Part shown: positions 36,703 to 45,962 of the stretch, piece by piece | Numbering within the stretch: the stretch's first letter is position 1 | How the letters are laid out: the number at the start of each line of letters is the position of its first letter | NCBI GenBank assembly: GCA_020024515.1 | Contig: JAHHTR010000001.1 | Location: 9,526 to 73,525 of the forward strand | DNA from: Angelakisella sp. | GTDB lineage: Bacteria > Bacillota > Clostridia > Oscillospirales > Ruminococcaceae | Reading direction: 5' to 3' | Length of the DNA stretch: 64,000 nt | Notes under the pieces: generated by a model | What the model saw: the letters and a program-made list of their open reading frames with translations, nothing else | Told to the model about the DNA's origin: nothing | Databases searched by the model: none | Program-made: the position numbers and the translations under genes

Positions 36703-36721
36703 AACGGAGGAATATCCTCCA
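36703..36721 (-). terminator. Weak hairpin between dprA and topA
   Basis: GGAGG-ATATT-CCTCC on the minus strand, followed by GTTTT. The stem is only 5 bp, so it may pause or weakly terminate transcription leaving dprA before topA. Confidence 0.35.
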
Positions 36722-36745
36722 TAGAAGTTATTTTTTTAAAAATCG

Positions 36746-37966
36746 CTATGCCAAAATATAAGTTCTGCCGGCTGTTGCTGTAATAAGTCCGAATAGTTCC
36801 AATTGCGTCAATACTGACAGTAGTTTTTGCATAGGTATTTTAAGTTTTCGTGCTATCTCATCAGATGTTATCGGTGACTTGTCTATAAGCAAAAAGACTT
36901 CTTTTTGCAATTCATTAAGATAAGGTGGGAGTGTTGTACTTTTATTTTCTTCTTTCTTTATTTCTTCATTCTTATTTTCTTTTATTACTATTTTTTCTTG
37001 TATTATATCAACATCACTTATTATTTTTACAGATACACATCTTTCATCTATATTTCCCATATCTTCTTTATTCTCTGTTTCTAAATGGATATATGGATAT
37101 TCTTCTATTATTTCTTTTGCCGATGTTGCAATAACAGCACCCTCACGAGCAAGCCAATTCGTCGCCTCAGACTGTGGAGAAAATATATTCCCTGGTACAA
37201 CAAAAACATCTCTGCCTTGTGTCAACGCATGTCCCGCTGTAATTAGCGAACCGCTTTTGTGAGTGCCTTCCACAACTAATACACCTTTTGATATTGCTGA
37301 TATAATTCTATTGCGTATAGGGAAATGATAAGACATTGGTGGTGATGTGGGCGGATATTCTGTCATTATCAGACCACCATTTTCCATTATCACTCTTGCA
37401 AGCTCTTTGTTTGACGCCGGATATATATTTCCCAGACCTGAACCCAAAACAGCTATTGTTCTGCCATTTGCTATCAAAGTTTCCCTATGTACAACAGTAT
37501 CTATACCTTTTGCAAGTCCACTTACCGTAACCACCTTGTATTTTGCAAAATCTCTGCTAAAAATACTTGCTACCTGTATACCATATTCACTCGGATTTCG
37601 TGTACCGACTATTCCTATTGCTATTTCTGTTTTAAGTATTGTTATATCACCTTTATAGTAAATAACAAGCGGTGGAGAATATATATTTCTTAAATTATCA
37701 GGATAGTATTCACAATCAATAGTAATAATCTTTATATCATTTTCTTCACAATCTGTTACTATCTTTTCAGCGATAACACGGTATTTATCAATATTTTGTA
37801 GTTTTTTTCTGTCATTTTGAGTAAGTAGAGTATTATTTTGATATTCAAAATCTCTCTGTGCAAAAAGTTTATCGGGAGAAGTATACGCATCAATTATCTT
37901 TTGAGCTTTTGTACTTCCATATCCAAACATTTCTTGTAACATTATCCACTCAATAGTACTTGCCAA
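36746..37966 (-). CDS. dprA: DNA-processing protein DprA
   Basis: A 406-residue protein that loads RecA on incoming single-stranded DNA during transformation. An N-terminal helical region is followed by the Rossmann-like core: GIVGTRNPSEYG, VSGLAKGIDTVVH, GSGLGNIYP, PIRNRIISAIS and GSLITAGHALTQGRDVF. A glutamate/lysine-rich linker (about 310-345) leads to a C-terminal winged helix (SDEIARKLKIPMQKLLSVLT). Complete. Confidence 0.95.
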   Translation of the reverse strand: MASTIEWIMLQEMFGYGSTKAQKIIDAYTSPDKLFAQRDFEYQNNTLLTQNDRKKLQNIDKYRVIAEKIVTDCEENDIKIITIDCEYYPDNLRNIYSPPLVIYYKGDITILKTEIAIGIVGTRNPSEYGIQVASIFSRDFAKYKVVTVSGLAKGIDTVVHRETLIANGRTIAVLGSGLGNIYPASNKELARVIMENGGLIMTEYPPTSPPMSYHFPIRNRIISAISKGVLVVEGTHKSGSLITAGHALTQGRDVFVVPGNIFSPQSEATNWLAREGAVIATSAKEIIEEYPYIHLETENKEDMGNIDERCVSVKIISDVDIIQEKIVIKENKNEEIKKEENKSTTLPPYLNELQKEVFLLIDKSPITSDEIARKLKIPMQKLLSVLTQLELFGLITATAGRTYILA

Positions 37967-37981
37967 AACATCACCTCATTA

Positions 37982-38776
37982 TTATTTTTGCGACATCTCC
38001 CACATCAACACTGTTGCCGCTGATGCTGCATTTAGTGACTCGATATTTTCTGTCATTGGTATATATACGGTTTTTGAACACTTTTCGTAAGTTTCCTTTA
38101 AAATTCCATTACCCTCGTTACCGATAACAACTGCTATTCCACCTTTTCCTATTTGCATTTCCGATGGTTTAATTGATTTTTTATTTAGTATTGCCGCATA
38201 GACAAATGTATTTTTTATTTTCATTTCTTCTATTATATCAGTAATGCTATCCACTTCTATAATCGGCATACGCAAAGAACTACCCATTGCGCTACGCAAA
38301 ACCTTCGGACTGCATACATCTACACTGTCCTTTGATACTATTACAGATGTCATTCCAAAAGCCTCTGCACATCTTATTATTGTACCCATATTACCGGGAT
38401 CTTGCAAATTTTCGAGTATAATAAATTTACTGTTATTTGTAAAACTTATATCATTTCGGCTATGATTTGGTCTTTGCACTATTGAAAAAACACCCTGAGT
38501 ATGTTGTGTATTTGCTATATAGTTTGCGAGTACATCTGTTATTATATATACATTCTTTGCTAAATTTATTGTATTTCTTAGTTCTATACTATATTTTTCA
38601 AATGCAATTTGTGTCAAAAGTACAACCTCTGCAACATATCCACTCCTTGTGGCATCTGTACATAGACGAAGTCCTTCCAAAAAAAGCAGTCCGCTTTTTC
38701 TTCTTTCTTTTGCACTTTTATTTAATTGTACTGCCTGTTTTATAATAGAATTATCTTTTGATGTTATGTTTTTCAC
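37982..38776 (-). CDS. TrmH/SpoU-family RNA 2'-O-methyltransferase
   Basis: A 264-residue SPOUT methyltransferase. The start chosen is GTG at 38776, seven bases after AAGGAG; an upstream ATG (38839) lacks a ribosome site and adds an unlike N-terminus. The substrate-binding domain (KSGLLFLEGLRLC) precedes the knotted domain with LENLQDPGNMGTIIR, GVNP-like VCSPKVLRSAMGSSLR, VIGNEGNGI and IPMTENIESLNAASAATVLM, the three SpoU motifs. The target is probably a rRNA or tRNA ribose. It lies just upstream of dprA. Confidence 0.9.
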   Translation of the reverse strand: MKNITSKDNSIIKQAVQLNKSAKERRKSGLLFLEGLRLCTDATRSGYVAEVVLLTQIAFEKYSIELRNTINLAKNVYIITDVLANYIANTQHTQGVFSIVQRPNHSRNDISFTNNSKFIILENLQDPGNMGTIIRCAEAFGMTSVIVSKDSVDVCSPKVLRSAMGSSLRMPIIEVDSITDIIEEMKIKNTFVYAAILNKKSIKPSEMQIGKGGIAVVIGNEGNGILKETYEKCSKTVYIPMTENIESLNAASAATVLMWEMSQK

Positions 38777-38839
38777 AATTATCTCCTTAATAAACACATT
38801 AATAAAGTTTATTTTTTTATAGAGTACATTATAAAGCAT

Positions 38840-39031
38840 TTTTTAATAAAAAGCAAAGAAAAATAAATCAAAAAATAAAAATTTGTTCTTTTATCATACT
38901 TAGCATCTTGAAAATATCAATTAATTTACATATACAGTTTATTTTTTTATAATTTTGTTAATAAATATTTTCCAAATACTAAAACTATGCACCCGTATCG
39001 AAAAACTGATACGAGTGCAATTAAAAGAAAA
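38840..39031. other. AT-rich gap after the ribosomal protein operon
   Basis: About 190 bp holding the rplT terminator (38989-39018) and a very AT-rich stretch that must contain the promoter of the downstream methyltransferase-dprA-topA set. No ORF is convincing. Confidence 0.5.
38989..39018 (-). terminator. Terminator of infC-rpmI-rplT
   Basis: GCACCCGTATC (38989-38999) and GATACGAGTGC (39008-39018) pair over 11 bp with one mismatch-type wobble, 14 bp after the rplT stop. The T tract beyond it on the minus strand is interrupted. Confidence 0.7.
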
Positions 39032-39385
39032 TTATAGAGCTTTCTTTGCTTGTTCTACAAGAGCAGCAAATGCAGCAACATCATTAATTGCAAGTTCAGA
39101 CAAAACTTTACGGTTTAGACCAATACCTGCTTTTTTAAGACCATTCATAAATGTGCTGTAATTGATATCATTCATTTTGCAAGCTGCTGAAATACGTGTT
39201 ATCCATAGACGTCTGAAATCTCTTTTCTTTAGACGTCTGCCAACGTATGCGTAGTTTCCTGACTTCATAACAGCTTGTTTAGCCATTTTAAAGTGTGAGT
39301 GCTTAGCACCAAAGCATCCACGTGCAAGTTTTAGTACCTTTTTTCTTCTTTTATGTGTCATAGTCGCTCTCTTAACACGAGCCAT
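39032..39385 (-). CDS. rplT: 50S ribosomal protein L20
   Basis: A 117-residue basic protein needed for early 50S assembly. [39 protein letters not shown] and the C-terminal [16 protein letters not shown] are typical. Last gene of infC-rpmI-rplT. In Firmicutes L20 represses its own operon through the leader. Confidence 0.97.
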   Translation of the reverse strand: MARVKRATMTHKRRKKVLKLARGCFGAKHSHFKMAKQAVMKSGNYAYVGRRLKKRDFRRLWITRISAACKMNDINYSTFMNGLKKAGIGLNRKVLSELAINDVAAFAALVEQAKKAL

Positions 39386-39435
39386 ATCCTTATACCTCCG
39401 TTATAAAATCAATCTTTAGATATAGTAAATACAAA

Positions 39436-39633
39436 TTATTTACCTGGCATTAACAGTTTCAATGTTTTTACATTTGAAGCATCTGCGTAAGTACCTTGTC
39501 TTAGGTTTCTCTTACGTTTTGATGTTTTCTTGTTTAGTATATGGCTTTTAAAAGCCTTTGCTCTCTTAACCTTACCTGTTTTTGTAAGCTTAAAACGTTT
39601 TTTAGCACCTGTATGTGTTTTTAGCTTTGGCAT
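39436..39633 (-). CDS. rpmI: 50S ribosomal protein L35
   Basis: A 65-residue basic ribosomal protein. It begins [20 protein letters not shown] and contains the KAFKSHIL and KRKRNLRQG segments. It lies between infC and rplT. Confidence 0.97.
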   Translation of the reverse strand: MPKLKTHTGAKKRFKLTKTGKVKRAKAFKSHILNKKTSKRKRNLRQGTYADASNVKTLKLLMPGK

Positions 39634-39655
39634 ATCTTTATCCTCCCAATAATTT

Positions 39656-40174
39656 TTACTTAGTAGTCTTTGCTGTCAAGAACATTATCATACTGCGTCC
39701 TTCAAGTTTAGGCATCTTATCGACAGAACCAAACTCGGCACATGCATCGGCAAAATTCTTAAGTATTTCACCACCAAGTTCTGCGTGAGCCATCTCACGT
39801 CCACGAAATCTTATTGTTACCTTAACTTTGTCACCACTTGTAAGAAAACGCTTAGCATGTGAAACTTTTGTTTCAAAATCGTGAGTATCAATATTTACTG
39901 AAAGTCTTATTTCCTTAATATCAATTACCTTTTGATTTTTCTTAGCTTCTTTTTCTCTCTTTGTTTGCTCAAAACGATATTTGCCGTAGTTCATTATTTT
40001 ACAAACAGGTGGTGTGGCTTGAGGAGCTATTTTTACTAAATCCAAATCGTTTTCAATAGCCATATTCAGAGCATTTGCAGTAAGCACTACTCCAAGTTGT
40101 TCTCCATCTACACCGATAAGGCGTACTTCTTTGTCCTTAATCTCCTCGTTGATTTGCAGTTCTTTGTTGCTGAT
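39656..40174 (-). CDS. infC: Translation initiation factor IF-3, apparent ATC start
   Basis: IF-3 of 172 residues when read from ATC at 40174-40172. The conserved N-terminal sequence [20 protein letters not shown] is encoded upstream of the first standard start, so that start would cut off 30 residues. The ATC lies nine bases after a strong GGAGG (40184-40188) and gives the exact family length. infC genes of E. coli and Bacillus use the rare start ATT, through which IF-3 limits its own synthesis; ATC would work in the same way. [18 protein letters not shown] and [10 protein letters not shown] segments mark the C-domain. Confidence 0.9.
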   Translation of the reverse strand: MSNKELQINEEIKDKEVRLIGVDGEQLGVVLTANALNMAIENDLDLVKIAPQATPPVCKIMNYGKYRFEQTKREKEAKKNQKVIDIKEIRLSVNIDTHDFETKVSHAKRFLTSGDKVKVTIRFRGREMAHAELGGEILKNFADACAEFGSVDKMPKLEGRSMIMFLTAKTTK

Positions 40175-40189
40175 AGCAAAGCACCTCCA

Positions 40190-40237
40190 TTTTTAAATAA
40201 ATACAAAGTGCGAACAACTAATTAAAGCTGCTCGCAC
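40190..40237 (-). promoter_or_regulatory. Attenuator-like hairpin in the infC-rpmI-rplT leader
   Basis: On the minus strand GTGCGAGCAGCT pairs with AGTTGTTCGCAC (40208-40237, two G-U pairs) and is followed by a T-rich tract that runs up to the infC ribosome site. This terminator-like stem inside the leader is what the known L20-controlled attenuator of Firmicutes looks like. L20 control is inferred. Confidence 0.65.
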
Positions 40238-40341
40238 CACAAATCAACATAATTAAACGTATAAGTTTTAAAGATATTGACCGTACCAAAATAAAGTTCG
40301 ATAGGTGAGAACAGATATTGTTCTACTTTGTTTACTGTAAC

Positions 40342-40369
40342 AGTATATCACATATTTTATACTTGTCAA
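40342..40369 (-). promoter_or_regulatory. Promoter of infC-rpmI-rplT
   Basis: Minus-strand TTGACA (40364-40369) and TATACT (40342-40347) with a 16-bp spacer, giving a leader of about 160 nt before infC. Confidence 0.7.
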
Positions 40370-40398
40370 GTCTTTTTAAAAAAAACCTCTCTTTTTAA

Positions 40399-41592
40399 TC
40401 AATTATCCACTTTTTCTGCCGTTTTAAGCATATTTTCAATAAAAATACCATAACCACGTGTAGGATCATTTACAAAAACATGGGTAACCGCCCCCACAAG
40501 TTTTTCATCTTGAATTATCGGAGAGCCCGACATACCTTGAACTATTCCTCCTGCCTTTGCAAGTAGACGAGGATCAGTAACACGTATTACCATATTTTGT
40601 GTATTATCCTTATTTTTTTGTATCTTTTCTATTTGTATCGAATACTCCATTGGCCCTTCACCGTCAATGGTTGTAAGTACATATGCCTTACCTATCTTTA
40701 TTTCATTGTTATAAGCAATAGGAAGCTCTCTACCTTTGTAAATATTGTTTCTTATTGTTCCGTAAATACCTGTTTCCGTGTTGATTTTTATTTCACCGAT
40801 AGAGTTGTAGCCTTCAAACTTTCCTTTTAATTCACCGGGAGCACCGCTCTCACCTTTTTTGCAACCTGTAATGACCGTTCGCATTATGTCTCCGCTTTTT
40901 AGTGGCATAACGTCACCTATATCAATATCACATACAGGGTGACCTAGCCCCGCAAATGTACCGCTGTTTTTATCAATAAATGTCATTATGCCAATACCGG
41001 CGGAGCTATCTCTAACCCATATACCTACTCTATAAGCTTTGTCACCTACACTTTTGACGGGTTTTACACTTTTGTGCATAATATTGTCTTTTTTCTTAAT
41101 GACAAAATCAAGCGCATTACCGTTACTGCTTTCTACAATACTGCCAAGCTGTTCATTTGAATGTATCTTTTTGCCATTAATCGACAAAACAATGTCTCCT
41201 ATTTCTATTCCTGCTGTTTTTGCCGGGTTTATTCGGCCACTATCGGTGCATACATCTGTCATACCCACTACCATTAAGCCATTACTAATCATCTTTATAC
41301 CAAAAGGCGCGCCGCTTACTGTAACTGTTTTTCGCTCAACAACATTGAGCGATACTGTCTTTATTGGTATTGTATTCAAAAAATAAACTTCTCTGTCTGT
41401 GCTTTTTTCTACTGTTTTTTTACAGTCCTTAAACGACAGGCAGGAAACAAAATTTATATCTTCGTCCTTTGTAACAGAAAAACTCTCCGGAGTTGTTATA
41501 TTAAAATATACAATTCCAGAAAGCAAACAAATAATAATCAAATCCAGTATTGATACCAGAACTTTAACCGATTTATAAACATTTCTTTTCAT
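40399..41592 (-). CDS. spoIVB: SpoIVB serine peptidase, sporulation signalling
   Basis: A 397-residue S55 peptidase. In Bacillus it is made in the forespore, is exported to the space between the membranes and triggers pro-sigma-K processing through SpoIVFA. An N-terminal membrane anchor (about 10-32) is followed by a PDZ domain (about 110-190, GIEIGDIVLSINGKKIHS) and the peptidase domain with the catalytic His in GLGHPVCDIDIGD and the catalytic Ser in GMSGSPI. It lies after the gerA-type operon, 97 bp downstream of gerAC. Confidence 0.95.
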   Translation of the reverse strand: MKRNVYKSVKVLVSILDLIIICLLSGIVYFNITTPESFSVTKDEDINFVSCLSFKDCKKTVEKSTDREVYFLNTIPIKTVSLNVVERKTVTVSGAPFGIKMISNGLMVVGMTDVCTDSGRINPAKTAGIEIGDIVLSINGKKIHSNEQLGSIVESSNGNALDFVIKKKDNIMHKSVKPVKSVGDKAYRVGIWVRDSSAGIGIMTFIDKNSGTFAGLGHPVCDIDIGDVMPLKSGDIMRTVITGCKKGESGAPGELKGKFEGYNSIGEIKINTETGIYGTIRNNIYKGRELPIAYNNEIKIGKAYVLTTIDGEGPMEYSIQIEKIQKNKDNTQNMVIRVTDPRLLAKAGGIVQGMSGSPIIQDEKLVGAVTHVFVNDPTRGYGIFIENMLKTAEKVDN

Positions 41593-41689
41593 CTGTAAAC
41601 CCTTTCACTTTATATTAATATATTATTAATGTTTCCATATATATTTTTATTATAACAGGCAATATATAAGTCAAGAATTTTACAAATTT

Positions 41690-42673
41690 TTACGAGCTTA
41701 TAAAATCTGTATTTACAGTTATATTGAATTCAATATTTTCAGAGTTTTCCAATATTTCTTGATTTTTCCTTGAATGTCTTATAAATTTATACAATAAATT
41801 TTCCGTATATTTTTCGTTTGTGTATTTCTCTGCTTTTTCTTTGAATTTATTTGCAACTTCAATTTTTATTTTTTTCAATTCACCTTTTTGTATGTTTTCG
41901 CGTATATAGGCAATCGGAGAAATAATAATATTTATTTTTACTGTATTGTCACTTTCTTTTAAAATTTCAGATGTGTACACAATATCTTTAATATCAATAA
42001 TATTATTTTCTATATTAATTGTATATGGTTTAAATTTCAGTAATTCATTTGATATAAATTTAAAATCTTCTATATCAAGTACGGAAAAATCTTTATCACA
42101 TACTCCGATATATTTACAATATATATTGTTATCGGTTGTTTTAATTATTGGTATTAATAAAGAATGTAAGTTATCTACGCAGTGCGATGATATTAAATAT
42201 AACTCATTTCCTGTTCTAAAATTTATATTTTGTATATTTTTCAGTTTGCTTTGCAAAAAATCCATTGTTTTATCATTAATTGTATCAGTAAAAGAAAAAA
42301 ACATATAGCTTTTCGGTGATATCGTCTTTATCTCTGCGAATTCTTTGCAAATGTTTTTTATAACATTTTTACTTGTTATGTTGTTTATTATAATATATTG
42401 CACAGATGACAAAAGCACATTTTCATTTTCGGAAAATCTTATTTTCTCTATACATTCTTTTATCGTATCACCTTCTGTTGACATAATATTTCTCTGTATT
42501 TCTTTTTCATTACTGTTTTTCTCTTTAATTACTATTTTTACTTCATATTTATTGTCATTTCGTGATACTTGTAAGATTTCGGCTGATTTAGTGTAATTTA
42601 TAAAAACATCACTGCAACCCACAAATAATAAAGACAATAGAAAAAAACAAATACAAATTATCTTTTTATACAT
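41690..42673 (-). CDS. gerAC: Ger(x)C-family germinant receptor lipoprotein
   Basis: A 327-residue spore inner-membrane lipoprotein, C subunit of a GerA-type nutrient receptor. The signal peptide ends in the lipobox LFVGCS (Cys near residue 20). The body matches the Ger(x)C family in length and in the C-terminal amphipathic region (KKIKIEVANKFKEKAEKY). It overlaps gerAB by eight bases. Confidence 0.88.
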   Translation of the reverse strand: MYKKIICICFFLLSLLFVGCSDVFINYTKSAEILQVSRNDNKYEVKIVIKEKNSNEKEIQRNIMSTEGDTIKECIEKIRFSENENVLLSSVQYIIINNITSKNVIKNICKEFAEIKTISPKSYMFFSFTDTINDKTMDFLQSKLKNIQNINFRTGNELYLISSHCVDNLHSLLIPIIKTTDNNIYCKYIGVCDKDFSVLDIEDFKFISNELLKFKPYTINIENNIIDIKDIVYTSEILKESDNTVKINIIISPIAYIRENIQKGELKKIKIEVANKFKEKAEKYTNEKYTENLLYKFIRHSRKNQEILENSENIEFNITVNTDFISS

Positions 42674-43682
42674 CTTTATTACCTCTCTTTTTTAATATTT
42701 TCGTGGTTGTGATATAGATTAAAGGGAGTATTACAACACTCAAAATAAATACACACAAATGAACAGTTACAAGCATATTATAGCTAATGGTATTTAGTAT
42801 AATGGCTGTTATAAAAGAAAACAACAAGAAAATAAACATCTTAACTGTTTTGTGTGAAATAGCAATCTTATTAAAATACTCAAAAGAAAAATTAAACATA
42901 AGAATACTTCTGATTGCACCGAGAGCTACCCAAATACAAAAAAACAGAGCCTGTACATTATCAATAAAAAATCCCCTTGTTATCTTTGCAAGTGCAAATG
43001 TCGGTATTTTGCTAAACTGTGCATACGAGCCAACACCTGCCACTATAAAAACAATGACAACAATACTTCCCAGAAAATTACTCAGCATAAGTAAAAAAAT
43101 ATCTTTCTTTTTTGCTGAAGGAAAAGTATATTTCATTAATTTTGCAAAGGTAATGATTTCAGCTGAAAACATCATATTTTCATATGTGGCAATGGCTGTC
43201 TCTCTAAAAGAAATATTAAATTCCAAAAGATTATAAAAATTAAGTTTCGGAAATACGGATATAATCAATACGCCAATAGCAAAAGCAATAAGACAAAACA
43301 GTATAAAACCACCACGAATCAGTGCAGGTATACCCATTAATGAAACAAAAAAAGTTGCAAATAAAAAAATCGCCAAATAAAAATACAATAATTTTTTATC
43401 GTAGAATTCTATAACCGCAAATTTAGTGCATATCAAAGCGGAATATACACCAAATATCAAAAAATATAAAAACAGTATAGAATTACATATTTTTTCTGTA
43501 ATATTACCCAAGGATTTTTCCTCAATATTCTCCCAAAACTTTACAAATAGAAGTATTAATGCAAATTTTATAATACTTGCAATCGCTGTTCCCATAATAA
43601 CTGAACCTATTTCTCTCGATGTTCCCGAACGAATTAACGACATAAAAAATCTCGAAGAAAATATCAGCAAAAATATATACAT
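42666..43682 (-). CDS. gerAB: GerAB-type spore germination permease
   Basis: A 338-residue membrane protein of the amino-acid/polyamine permease fold, B subunit of a germinant receptor and the likely germinant-binding subunit. About nine helices remain. It begins 'MYIFLLIFSSRFFMSLIR', while most GerAB have about 360 residues, so the first part of helix 1 may be short or the true start may lie further upstream. Ends with a basic KKRG tail. Confidence 0.85.
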   Translation of the reverse strand: MYIFLLIFSSRFFMSLIRSGTSREIGSVIMGTAIASIIKFALILLFVKFWENIEEKSLGNITEKICNSILFLYFLIFGVYSALICTKFAVIEFYDKKLLYFYLAIFLFATFFVSLMGIPALIRGGFILFCLIAFAIGVLIISVFPKLNFYNLLEFNISFRETAIATYENMMFSAEIITFAKLMKYTFPSAKKKDIFLLMLSNFLGSIVVIVFIVAGVGSYAQFSKIPTFALAKITRGFFIDNVQALFFCIWVALGAIRSILMFNFSFEYFNKIAISHKTVKMFIFLLFSFITAIILNTISYNMLVTVHLCVFILSVVILPLIYITTTKILKKRGNKDV

Positions 43683-43754
43683 AGGTTTAAAATACGTTGT
43701 TGGTGATGTGTCAGTATTCTTAATAATATTTATAACTATTCATCTCCTGTTTTT

Positions 43755-45197
43755 TTAGTCTTTTGATATATTGTTGATTGTAAAATTATTGTTATTCAGT
43801 TTCTTAAAACTTCTTCTGAATATCAAATCTTGCGAAAACTTTTTGCTGTATGGTGAAAATGGTGCAGTATATGGCACACCCATAAACTCTATTGAAGATA
43901 TATTTATTATCATTGCTATAACTCCGAGCGTAAGTCCCCAAAAGCCCGTTATCCCTGCAAAAAATATAAATATAAATCTAAGTATTGTTACAGGCTGATA
44001 AAGGTGTGTTACGGTAAATGAACAAATTGCGGTAACACCTGTAACAATAAGCATTGGAAGTCCAACAAGCCCAGCTGTTACCGCCGCATCACCTATAACA
44101 AGTCCACCTACAACACTTATTGCGCTGCCGATAGGTTTTGGAAGCCTTAGTCCCGCTTCTCGCAAAAGCTCATACATTATAAGTATAAAAAAACTCTCCC
44201 ACATAGGCGAAAGCGGTGTTTTCGCAACCGAAAACAGCATGTCATCAAATAAAACCGTCGGTATTAATTCGTGATGAAATGTCATAATTGCAACAAAAAT
44301 TGACGGTAAAAGTATTGTGACACAAAAACTTATAATTTTGAGCGATCTTATAAACCAAGTATAAAAAGGACGATTGATATAATCATCAGGCGTTTGAAAA
44401 TTATCAATAAACAAATACGGCAAAATAAGAGCGAAAGGTACGCCGTCTACTATTATACCCACCCTACCCTCACATAGTTTACTGCAAAGCGTATCAGGAC
44501 GTTCTGTTTTACCGATTGGACTAAACAGCGAAACTTTATTTTTGCACAAAAAAGGCGATAAGTATGACGCACTGAAAACCGCTTTTAAATTTATATTTTG
44601 TAAATTCTCCTTTATTTCTTCTATCATTTTTGTTGTTACAAGGTCACTGCAATACAACATTTTTACGGAAGTATGACTTATACTGCCTATTGTCACTCCC
44701 TCAACTATCAAATTTTTTGATTTTAATTTTCGTCTTATAAGTGCAACAGAAGTCACTGCCGATTCATTGAAACTTTCTCGTGAACCATATAGAGTTTGCT
44801 CAATTTGCGGAGAATCTATACCACGTGTGCTAAATCCTTGAAAACCAAAAGCGAGACCTTTTTTAGAACCATCAATAAGCAATACTGCAAACCCACTCAT
44901 TGAAAAATTATATAATTGCTCCATAGTTTCAACTTCTTTTTTATCAGAAGCATTCATCATTTCATTTTTAAGTAAATCAAAAATATCATTACCCGTTTTT
45001 CCTCTATTTATATCAGTAAGCGGTATCAGTAAAAGTTCTGTTACCTGTAAATTAGACACAAGCCCATCAAACATAACTATTGCACCATTTACACCATTCA
45101 TTTTAAATTCTTGTATAACTAAATCTTGACTGTTTTTCAGTGTGTTTTTAATTTCTGATAAATTAATATTTAAAGAGGCATTAATATACATTTTCAT
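43755..45197 (-). CDS. gerAA: GerAA-type germinant receptor subunit
   Basis: A 480-residue A subunit. The soluble N-terminal domain (about 1-280) shows RGIDSPQIEQTLYGSRESFN and the later GRVGIIVDGVPFALILPY, both family motifs. Four to five membrane helices follow, with LREAGLRLPKPIGSAISVVG and PVTILRFIFIFFAG. It is the first gene of gerAA-AB-AC, which in spore-formers is expressed in the forespore. Confidence 0.94.
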   Translation of the reverse strand: MKMYINASLNINLSEIKNTLKNSQDLVIQEFKMNGVNGAIVMFDGLVSNLQVTELLLIPLTDINRGKTGNDIFDLLKNEMMNASDKKEVETMEQLYNFSMSGFAVLLIDGSKKGLAFGFQGFSTRGIDSPQIEQTLYGSRESFNESAVTSVALIRRKLKSKNLIVEGVTIGSISHTSVKMLYCSDLVTTKMIEEIKENLQNINLKAVFSASYLSPFLCKNKVSLFSPIGKTERPDTLCSKLCEGRVGIIVDGVPFALILPYLFIDNFQTPDDYINRPFYTWFIRSLKIISFCVTILLPSIFVAIMTFHHELIPTVLFDDMLFSVAKTPLSPMWESFFILIMYELLREAGLRLPKPIGSAISVVGGLVIGDAAVTAGLVGLPMLIVTGVTAICSFTVTHLYQPVTILRFIFIFFAGITGFWGLTLGVIAMIINISSIEFMGVPYTAPFSPYSKKFSQDLIFRRSFKKLNNNNFTINNISKD

Positions 45198-45283
45198 TAT
45201 CCTTTTTATTCATAGTATAGTTTCATCTTTTTTGATTAAAATAATAACATTACACTATTATTTTGAACAAAAGGTGGTTTTTT

Positions 45284-45958
45284 ATGCTTGTATCTTTACT
45301 TCGTACAATAATTTTATACTTTATTATTGTATTTATAATTAGGCTAATGGGAAAAAGACAACTAGGCGAACTTCAACCTACCGAATTAATAATAACCATA
45401 TTAATTTCAAATATTGCCACACTACCACTGGAAAATGTGGATACACCTCTATTTATGGGACTTATTCCCATTATGACACTTGTTATACTGGAAGTAATTA
45501 TTTCTCAAATAAATTTGCACTGCCCAAAATGTGCAAAAATATTTACAGGTAAAAGTATGGTAGTTATAAAAGACGGAAAAATCAATCAGGCAAAACTGAA
45601 AGAACTGAGAATTTCTCCTGAAGACCTACTTTTGCAGCTGCGGCAAGAAAAAATCTTTGACATAAGTCAAATTGAACTTGCCATTGTGGAAACTACCGGC
45701 AAACTCAGTGTATACGAAAAATATTTATATAGAAACGCAACGCCTGAGGACTTAAAATTGCAAGGTGACAAAAAACAAGATATTCCACCTATACCACTTA
45801 TTATAAACGGTGCAATAAACAGTGAAAATTTAATGGTTACACAAAAAAATGAAAAATGGGTATATAATGAACTAAAAAAACAAAAAACAGACATAAAAGA
45901 AGTCTACATTATGACAGTTGACAGTGACAATAAGTGTAATATAATAAAAAAATCTTAA
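45284..45958 (+). CDS. DUF421 (YetF/YcaP-like) membrane protein
   Basis: A 224-residue protein with an N-terminal membrane part of three helices (RLMGKRQLGELQPTELIITI is the family signature) and a soluble C-terminal domain with LRQEKIFDISQIELAIVETT. The start used is ATG 45284, seven bases after AAGGTGG; the longer frame from 45263 would swallow that ribosome site. DUF421 proteins are common in spore-formers and affect the spore membrane in some. It is divergent from gerAA and followed at once by a DUF4363 gene. Confidence 0.88.
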   Translation: MLVSLLRTIILYFIIVFIIRLMGKRQLGELQPTELIITILISNIATLPLENVDTPLFMGLIPIMTLVILEVIISQINLHCPKCAKIFTGKSMVVIKDGKINQAKLKELRISPEDLLLQLRQEKIFDISQIELAIVETTGKLSVYEKYLYRNATPEDLKLQGDKKQDIPPIPLIINGAINSENLMVTQKNEKWVYNELKKQKTDIKEVYIMTVDSDNKCNIIKKS

Positions 45959-45962
45959 AAAG

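Noticed and set aside
40399..41592. HtrA/DegP-type protease
   Set aside because: The PDZ domain precedes the peptidase, and the GLGHPV and GMSGSP motifs are those of SpoIVB (S55).
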